DNA of 64,000 nucleotides from Leucobacter celer subsp. astrifaciens (lineage in GTDB: Bacteria; Actinomycetota; Actinomycetes; Actinomycetales; Microbacteriaceae), in the NCBI RefSeq assembly GCF_001273835.1, contig NZ_JHEI01000150.1, forward strand, positions 1 through 64,000, written 5' to 3'. A model generated the notes under the pieces. The model was not told the DNA's origin. It ran no database searches and saw nothing but the letters and a program-made list of their open reading frames with translations. Below are positions 58,968 to 64,000 of this stretch, piece after piece (the stretch's first letter is position 1; every line of letters starts with the position of its first letter). The position numbers were made by a program, and so were the translations under genes.

Positions 58968-59007
58968 GGTGAGATCCTGCGACTCGCTCCGCTCGCGCAG
59001 GATGACG
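58968..59007. repeat. Palindromic repeat R2
   Basis: ATCCTGCG and CGCAGGAT (58974-58981 and 58996-59003) with a 14-base spacer; the same structure occurs in coding DNA at 15146-15175. Confidence 0.8.
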
Positions 59008-59053
59008 TGGGGGACATGCTCGCGCAGGGCGACTTGGGGGACGCACTATGAAT

Positions 59054-59132
59054 CCGCCGGTTGAGCGAGCGAAGCGGGTCGAAACCAAGGCAACACTCGG
59101 GTTTCGACCCGCTTCGCTCGCTCAACCGGCGG
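59054..59132. repeat. Palindromic repeat R3 with perfect 33-base arms
   Basis: Arms 59054-59086 and 59100-59132 are exactly complementary with a 13-base loop. The arm core is TTGAGCGAGCGAAGCGGGTC. It lies 22 bases after the CoA-binding gene stop and could also act as its terminator. Confidence 0.9.
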
Positions 59133-59154
59133 TGGGCTCGCTCAACCAGCGCGA

Positions 59155-59724
59155 CTACCGCGCGACGACCTGGCGCTTCGAGGAGATCACGCCGGTGTCG
59201 AAGCCGGCGAGGTGCAGGCCGCCGTGGAAGCGGGCGTGCTCGATCTTCACGCAGCGGTCCATGACCACGTCGAGGCCGGCCTCCTCCGCGATCGCGGCGG
59301 CCTCCTCGTTCCACGAGCCGAGCTGCAGCCACAGCGCCTTCGCACCGACCTCGACGGCCTCGCGGGCGACGCCGGGCAGATCCTCGTCCTTGCGGAACAC
59401 GTCGACGATGTCGGGCACGACCGGCAGATCTGCGAGCGAGGCGTAGGCCTTGTGGCCCAGGATCTCGTCGGCGCGCGGGTTCACGAAGTACACCTCATAC
59501 GGCGAGCTCGACAGCAGGTAGGTGGCGACGAAGTAGCTCGCGCGCGCGGGATTGCTCGATGCGCCGACGATCGCGATCGACTTCGCACGGCTGAGGATCC
59601 CGAGGCGTGCCGCGGCGGTCGGACCCTGCCAGGTGCGCTCGGCGTGAGCGGGGGCTGCGGGCGGTGCCGGGAGCGCGCAGGCGGCACCCGCTGCGGGCGG
59701 GACGGGGGTGGTGGCGTCGCTCAT
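59155..59724 (-). CDS. CoA-binding domain protein (YccU-like)
   Basis: A 189-residue protein with a Rossmann-type CoA-binding domain: SIAIVGASSNPARASYFVATYL, YFVNPRADEILGHKAYASL, DIVDVFRKDEDLPGVAREA, LWLQLGSWNEEAAAIAEEAGLDVVMDRC. These small proteins bind CoA or acyl-CoA; their role is not clear. An Ala/Pro-rich N-terminal segment of about 30 residues precedes the domain. The ATG at 59724 overlaps the preceding sulfhydrylase stop (ATGA), so it is the last gene of a coupled operon. Confidence 0.9.
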   Translation of the reverse strand: MSDATTPVPPAAGAACALPAPPAAPAHAERTWQGPTAAARLGILSRAKSIAIVGASSNPARASYFVATYLLSSSPYEVYFVNPRADEILGHKAYASLADLPVVPDIVDVFRKDEDLPGVAREAVEVGAKALWLQLGSWNEEAAAIAEEAGLDVVMDRCVKIEHARFHGGLHLAGFDTGVISSKRQVVAR

Positions 59725-61055
59725 CGCTTCTCTCCTGTCGCGAGGGTGAGGGCCTGATCCAGATCCCACACGATGTCCTCCGGATCCTCCAGCCCTACGG
59801 AGATCCGGATGAGGTCGGCCGGGACACCGGCGGCCTCGAGCTGCTCGGGGGTGAGCTGCTGGTGCGTCGTCGATCCGGGGTGGATCACGAGCGTGCGGGC
59901 GTCGCCGATGTTGGCGAGGTGGCTCGCGAGCTGCAGCGACTCGATCAGCTTCTCGCCGGTGGCGCGGGCGGCCTGCAGGCGCTCGGCCTCCGAGGCGAAG
60001 GATCCCGACGGCCGCACGCCGAAGGCGAACACCGAGCCGGGCCCGAGGGGGAAGTACTTCTGCGCGCGATCTTGGTGCGGGTGTCCGTCGAGGCCGGCCC
60101 ACGTCACGAACGACACCCGAGGGTCGCTGGCCAGCCACTCGGCCACGACGCGTGCGTTCGCGACGTGCGCGTCGATGCGCTGGGGGAGCGTCTCGACGCC
60201 CTGCAGCAGGTTGAACGCCGACTGCGGGCTGAGCGCCGGGCCGATGTCGCGCAGCTGTTCGCTGCGGAGCTTGGTGAGGAAGCCGTACTCGCCGAAGTTG
60301 TCCCACCACTTGATGCCGCCGTACGACTCGACGGGCTCGGTCATCGTGGGGAACTTGCCGTTGCCCCAGTCGAAGGTACCGGCCTCGACGACGATGCCGC
60401 CGAGCGTGGTGCCGTGGCCGCCCAGGAACTTCGTGACCGAGTGGATCACGATGTCGGCGCCGTGCTCGATCGGGCGCAGCAGGTACGGGGTCGCGAGCGT
60501 GGCGTCGACGACGAGGGGGATGCCCGCCTCGTGCGCGACGGCCGAGAGACCTTCGAGGTCGGAGATCTCGCCGCCCGGGTTGCCGATCGCCTCGACGTAG
60601 AGCACCTTGGTGTTGGCGCGGATCGCCTTGCGGAACTCCTCGGGGTCGGAGCTCGCCACGAAGGTGGTGTCGACGCCGAAGCGGCGCAGCGTCACGTCGA
60701 GCTGCGTCACGGTGCCGCCGTAGAGCTGCGCCGAGGCGACGACGTGGTCGCCCTGGCCCACGAGCGCCGCGAAGGTGATGAACTCGGCCGACATGCCGCT
60801 CGCCGTGGCGACCGCGCCGATGCCGCCCTCGAGCGACGCGATGCGCTCCTCGAGCGCGGCGACCGTCGGGTTACCGATGCGCGAGTAGATGTTGCCGTAC
60901 TTCTGCAGCGCGAACAGGTTGGCGGCGTCCTTCGCGTCGTCGAACACGAACGACGTGGTCTGGTAGATCGGCACGGCGCGCGCGCCGGTCGCCGCATCGG
61001 GCGTTCCGCCCGCGTGGAGGGCCCGGGTGCGGAACCCGAACTGATGCTCGCTCAT
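59721..61055 (-). CDS. metY: O-acetylhomoserine sulfhydrylase (aminocarboxypropyltransferase)
   Basis: A 444-residue PLP enzyme of the Cys/Met metabolism family that makes homocysteine from O-acetylhomoserine and sulfide. Start pattern GFRTRALHAGG, YQTTSFVFDD, YSRIGNPTVAALEERIASLEGG and the Schiff-base Lys209 (HSVTKFLGGHG) are clear, as is the C-terminal RISVGLEDPEDIVWDL. The length (about 440) suits MetY rather than MetB. ATG 61055 overlaps the acs-like stop. It belongs to a minus-strand operon with an ABC permease and an acetyl-CoA synthetase-like ligase, suggesting sulfur assimilation. Confidence 0.93.
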   Translation of the reverse strand: MSEHQFGFRTRALHAGGTPDAATGARAVPIYQTTSFVFDDAKDAANLFALQKYGNIYSRIGNPTVAALEERIASLEGGIGAVATASGMSAEFITFAALVGQGDHVVASAQLYGGTVTQLDVTLRRFGVDTTFVASSDPEEFRKAIRANTKVLYVEAIGNPGGEISDLEGLSAVAHEAGIPLVVDATLATPYLLRPIEHGADIVIHSVTKFLGGHGTTLGGIVVEAGTFDWGNGKFPTMTEPVESYGGIKWWDNFGEYGFLTKLRSEQLRDIGPALSPQSAFNLLQGVETLPQRIDAHVANARVVAEWLASDPRVSFVTWAGLDGHPHQDRAQKYFPLGPGSVFAFGVRPSGSFASEAERLQAARATGEKLIESLQLASHLANIGDARTLVIHPGSTTHQQLTPEQLEAAGVPADLIRISVGLEDPEDIVWDLDQALTLATGEKR

Positions 61056-63136
61056 GTGGTCTCCTTCACTGAAACGTGGTGCTGCTGGGCCAGGCGCACG
61101 GCCTCGCGCACACCGTCGACGGCCCAGGGGTTCTGCAGGCTGGTCGTATCGCCGAGCGTATCGCCCTGCCACAGCTGCGCGAGCAGCCGGCGCAGGATCT
61201 TGCCCGAGCGGGTCTTGGGGAGTTCGGGCACGCGCACGATGATCCTGGGCTTCGCGATCGGCCCGATGTCGCGCGCCACCTGGGCGCGCAACTCGTCGTG
61301 CGCGGCCTCGCCGGCCGCTCCGTCGACGACGAAGGCCGCGACGGCCTGCCCGGTGATCGGATCGGAGACCCCCGTCACACCGGCCTCGCCGACGGCCGGG
61401 TGCGCCACGAGCGACGACTCGATCTCGATCGTCGAGAGGCGGTGGCCCGACACGTTCACGACGTCGTCGAGGCGGCCGAGGATCCAGATGCAGCCGTCGG
61501 CGTCGATGGTCGCGCCGTCGCCCGCGACGTAGTAGCCGCCGTGCTCGCCGTGCCCCGCGAACGGCGCCCAGTACGAGTCGCGGTAGCGCTCGGGGTTGCC
61601 CCACACGGTGCGCGCCATGCCCGGCCACGGGCGGCGCGCGACGAGCGTTCCGGATCGCCCGGGGGCGACGGGATCGCCGGCCTCGTCGACCACCGCGATG
61701 TCGATCCCGGGCAGCGCGACGGTCGCCGAGCCGGGCTTCAACGTCGTGACGCCCGGCAGCGGCGCGATCATCGCCGCGCCCGTCTCCGACTGCCACCACG
61801 TGTCGACCACGGGTGTCTCGTCGCGCCCGAAGTTGCGGCGGAACCACACCCAGGCCTCGGGGTTGATCGCCTCGCCGACGGTGCCGAGCAGCCGGATCGA
61901 CGACAGGTCGTGGCCCGCCGGAAGCTCGTCGCCGAACCAGGTCATGAGGGTGCGGATGAGCGTCGGGGCCGTGTAGTAGACGCTGACGCCGTAGCGCTCG
62001 ATGATCTCGAGGTGCCGCTCGCGGTGCGGGGCGTCGGGCGTGCCCTCGTAGATCACCTGCGTGAGCCCGTTCGAGAGCGGCCCGTAGATCTCGTAGGTGT
62101 GGGCCGTGACCCACGCGAGGTCGGCCGTGCACCAGTGCACGTCGTCGGGCTTCGCGTCGAAGTGCGCCCAGTGCGCCCAGCTGGCGTGGGTGAGATACCC
62201 GCCGGAGGTGTGCACGAGCCCCTTGGGCTTGCCGGTGGTGCCCGAGGTGTAGATGATGAACAGCGGGTGCTCGGCGTCGAAGGCCTCGGGATCGTGCGCA
62301 TCGGGCTGCGCATCGATCGCGTCGTGCCACCAGAGATCGCGGCCCTCGGTCCACGGCACGTCCAGGCCGGTGCGGCGCACGACGAGCACGTGCTCGAGGG
62401 CGGGCAGATCCCGCGCCGCCTCATCGGCGATCGATTTCACCTCGACCCGCTTGCCGCGGCGGTGCTGCCCGTCGCTCGTCACGAGCAGCTTCGCCCCGGT
62501 GTCCTCGAGGCGGAAGCGCACGGCCTCAGCCGAGAACCCGCCGAAGACGAGCGAGTGCACGGCGCCGATCCTCGCGCAGGCGAGCGCGATCACCACGGTC
62601 TCGACGAGCACCGGCAGGTAGACGACCACGCGGTCGCCCGGTTCGATGCCGAGCGCGGTGAGCCCGTTCGCGGCGCGCGCCACGCGGCGCTGCAGCTCGG
62701 CGTAGGTGACCGCCTCGCGGTCGCCCGGCTCGCCCTCGAAGAACAGCGCGACCTTGTCGCCCCGCCCGGCCGCGACGTGCCGGTCGACGCAGTTGGCGGC
62801 GACGTTGAGCCTGCCGCCGGCGAACCACGTCGCCTCGGGAATGCTCAGGCTCTCGGGGTCGCCGTTCTCGCCGGCAATGCCGACCGGCGGCGACCAGGTG
62901 TGCGCCGTATGCCACGGCTCGTCCCAGTCGAGGCGCTCGGCCGCTCGCTCCCAGAAGGCGATCGGATCCGCGTTCGCGATCTCGTAGATCGACGCGTCGA
63001 CGTTCGCCTGCGCTGCGAACTCGGGGGACGGGGCGAAGGATCGCGTCTCGCTGAGACGCGCCTCGGTGCTGGCCGCGGTCGCGTCGTCCGAGATCCCGCG
63101 ATCCGTCTCGGTCCCGCTCGCATCCACCTCGGTCAT
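61052..63136 (-). CDS. acs: Acetyl-CoA synthetase (acetate-CoA ligase)-like protein
   Basis: A 694-residue AMP-forming acyl-CoA ligase. An N-terminal ACAS_N-like region (DPIAFWERAAERLDW), P-loop YTSGTTGKPKG, WWQSETGA, GYYVAGDGA, and the regulated Lys in KTRSGKILRR match acetyl-CoA synthetases. It is longer than typical (about 650) by an N-terminal extension. ATG 63136 overlaps the permease stop (TGATG); GTG 63139 is next to it. Its place before metY suggests it may supply acetyl-CoA for O-acetylhomoserine synthesis, which is inference; propionate or other acids are possible. Confidence 0.92.
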   Translation of the reverse strand: MTEVDASGTETDRGISDDATAASTEARLSETRSFAPSPEFAAQANVDASIYEIANADPIAFWERAAERLDWDEPWHTAHTWSPPVGIAGENGDPESLSIPEATWFAGGRLNVAANCVDRHVAAGRGDKVALFFEGEPGDREAVTYAELQRRVARAANGLTALGIEPGDRVVVYLPVLVETVVIALACARIGAVHSLVFGGFSAEAVRFRLEDTGAKLLVTSDGQHRRGKRVEVKSIADEAARDLPALEHVLVVRRTGLDVPWTEGRDLWWHDAIDAQPDAHDPEAFDAEHPLFIIYTSGTTGKPKGLVHTSGGYLTHASWAHWAHFDAKPDDVHWCTADLAWVTAHTYEIYGPLSNGLTQVIYEGTPDAPHRERHLEIIERYGVSVYYTAPTLIRTLMTWFGDELPAGHDLSSIRLLGTVGEAINPEAWVWFRRNFGRDETPVVDTWWQSETGAAMIAPLPGVTTLKPGSATVALPGIDIAVVDEAGDPVAPGRSGTLVARRPWPGMARTVWGNPERYRDSYWAPFAGHGEHGGYYVAGDGATIDADGCIWILGRLDDVVNVSGHRLSTIEIESSLVAHPAVGEAGVTGVSDPITGQAVAAFVVDGAAGEAAHDELRAQVARDIGPIAKPRIIVRVPELPKTRSGKILRRLLAQLWQGDTLGDTTSLQNPWAVDGVREAVRLAQQHHVSVKETT

Positions 63137-63987
63137 CACATCCACCTCCGGAGCACGGCCTTCTCGAACACGACGAGGATCGCGTTCGTGATCGTGCCGA
63201 GCAGCGCCAGCAGTACGATCGACAGCAGAATCCGATCCACACGCCCGCTCGTCTGCGAATCGCTCAGCATCCAGCCGAGACCCATCGACGCGGCGATCAG
63301 CTCGGCGGCGACGAGGAACAGCCAGGCCTGGGCGAGCCCGAGGCGCAGGCCCGAGACGACCGACGGCACGACGGCGGGCAGCTGCACGGTGCGGAACAGC
63401 GACCAGCCGCGCAGCCCGAAGGTGCGGCCCGCCTCGACGAGCTGCGGATCCACGTGGCGCAGGGCATCGGCCACGGTGGTGTAGACCGGGAAGAACGCGC
63501 CGATCGCGATGAGGATGATCTTCGACTCCTCGCCCACCTGGAACCACAGGATGAGCAGCGGCACCCACGCGAGCGACGGCACGGCGCGGATGGCGACGAG
63601 CATCGGGGCGAGCAGCACGCTGCCGGCACGCGACAGGCCGACGATCGCGGCGAAGCCGAGGGCGATGACCGAGCCGAACAGGAAGCCGATGAAGACGCGC
63701 TGCACCGAGATGGCGATGTGCAGCCAGAGCTGGCCGCGCTCGATCAGTTCGATGCCGGCCTCGACGACCGACCACGGCCCCGGCAGCCGGTAGGGCGGCA
63801 CGATGCCCGTCGCGGTGACGAACTGCCAGACCGCGAGGATGACGAGCGGAACGACGAAGCCGCCCGCGATCCGCACCCAGGTACGCGACCACAGGGGTGA
63901 ACGCAGGGGCGCGCGCTGCTGCGCGACCCCTGCGGTGTCGGTCGCGCGCTCGGATGAGCGCGCGACCGCGGTCGTGCCATCGGTCAT
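63136..63987 (-). CDS. ABC transporter permease (SsuC/TauC family)
   Basis: A 283-residue permease with six hydrophobic segments (GGFVVPLVILAVWQFVTATG to ILLSIVLLALLGTITNAILVVF). The conserved loop is EAGRTFGLRGWSLFRTVQLPAVVPSV, typical of sulfonate, nitrate or taurine importers. The start overlaps an upstream stop (ATGA) at the window edge, and its stop overlaps the synthetase start. Together with metY downstream, import of a sulfur compound is the best guess. Confidence 0.9.
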   Translation of the reverse strand: MTDGTTAVARSSERATDTAGVAQQRAPLRSPLWSRTWVRIAGGFVVPLVILAVWQFVTATGIVPPYRLPGPWSVVEAGIELIERGQLWLHIAISVQRVFIGFLFGSVIALGFAAIVGLSRAGSVLLAPMLVAIRAVPSLAWVPLLILWFQVGEESKIILIAIGAFFPVYTTVADALRHVDPQLVEAGRTFGLRGWSLFRTVQLPAVVPSVVSGLRLGLAQAWLFLVAAELIAASMGLGWMLSDSQTSGRVDRILLSIVLLALLGTITNAILVVFEKAVLRRWM

Positions 63988-64000
63988 TCGGTCGCCTTGA
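63984..64000 (-). CDS. End of an upstream ABC-operon gene (partial)
   Basis: Only the last codons are inside the window: Lys-Ala-Thr-Glu and TGA, overlapping the permease start as ATGA. The expected product is the cognate ATPase or binding protein of the transporter; this cannot be checked here. Confidence 0.4.

Noticed and set aside
59054..59132. The 33-base perfect inverted repeat considered as the ends of an insertion sequence.
   Set aside because: Only 13 bases lie between the arms, so there is no room for a transposase. It is better seen as a palindromic repeat or terminator.

Overview
The window looks like one contiguous chromosomal segment from a high-GC actinobacterium. I infer a Microbacteriaceae member, plausibly Leucobacter. 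The grounds are the very GC-rich codon usage with many GTG/TTG starts, a DtxR/IdeR-type iron box, DUF3516 and TM0106-family proteins, and small dispersed palindromes of a kind common in that family. The genus assignment is inference only. Most genes are ordinary housekeeping or catabolic genes in short operons with ATGA-type overlaps.

Layout. 0-7.5 kb: a DEAD-box RNA helicase, a PucR-type regulator, and divergent to it an amino-acid ABC importer operon (binding lipoprotein, permease, ATPase) ending in an FMN-dependent alpha-hydroxy-acid oxidase. 7.6-14.5 kb: a GNAT-AAA fusion facing a four-gene minus-strand operon: a binding-protein/VWA lipoprotein, two membrane proteins that share a C-terminal domain, and TelA. 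This is the best candidate here for a poorly described system. 14.7-23 kb: a large TM0106-family nuclease-helicase, an aminotransferase, alanine dehydrogenase with its divergent AsnC/Lrp regulator, and nicotinamidase. 23-30.4 kb: an iron-box-controlled HtaA surface protein, a CPA1 antiporter, a winged-helix protein and an old-yellow enzyme. 30.5-40.4 kb: an ABC exporter, a 15-copy heptamer array, a DUF2130 protein, a DUF3516 helicase, a UDP-GlcNAc 2-epimerase with a glycosyltransferase, and a TetR regulator. 40.4-49.6 kb: a drug-type ABC exporter with a probable leaderless promoter, deoC, a Ppx/GppA phosphatase, a mirrored pair of HxlR/SnoaL modules, a LysR regulator divergent from a PLP decarboxylase-fold protein, and an orphan Phd-type antitoxin.

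49.7-57.6 kb: tRNA-Gln(CTG) is followed by a stretch that looks like an accessory island. It holds two TetR regulators with very clear operators, reductases and SDR enzymes, two single-base frameshifts, and the remains of a siderophore ABC system reduced to fused fragments. No integrase or second attachment site was seen. 57.7-64 kb: msrB, a ComB-like protein, a cluster of three palindromic repeat types, and a tightly coupled minus-strand operon (ABC permease, acetyl-CoA synthetase-like ligase, O-acetylhomoserine sulfhydrylase, CoA-binding protein) probably tied to sulfur assimilation. No CRISPR array, insertion sequence or rRNA was found.
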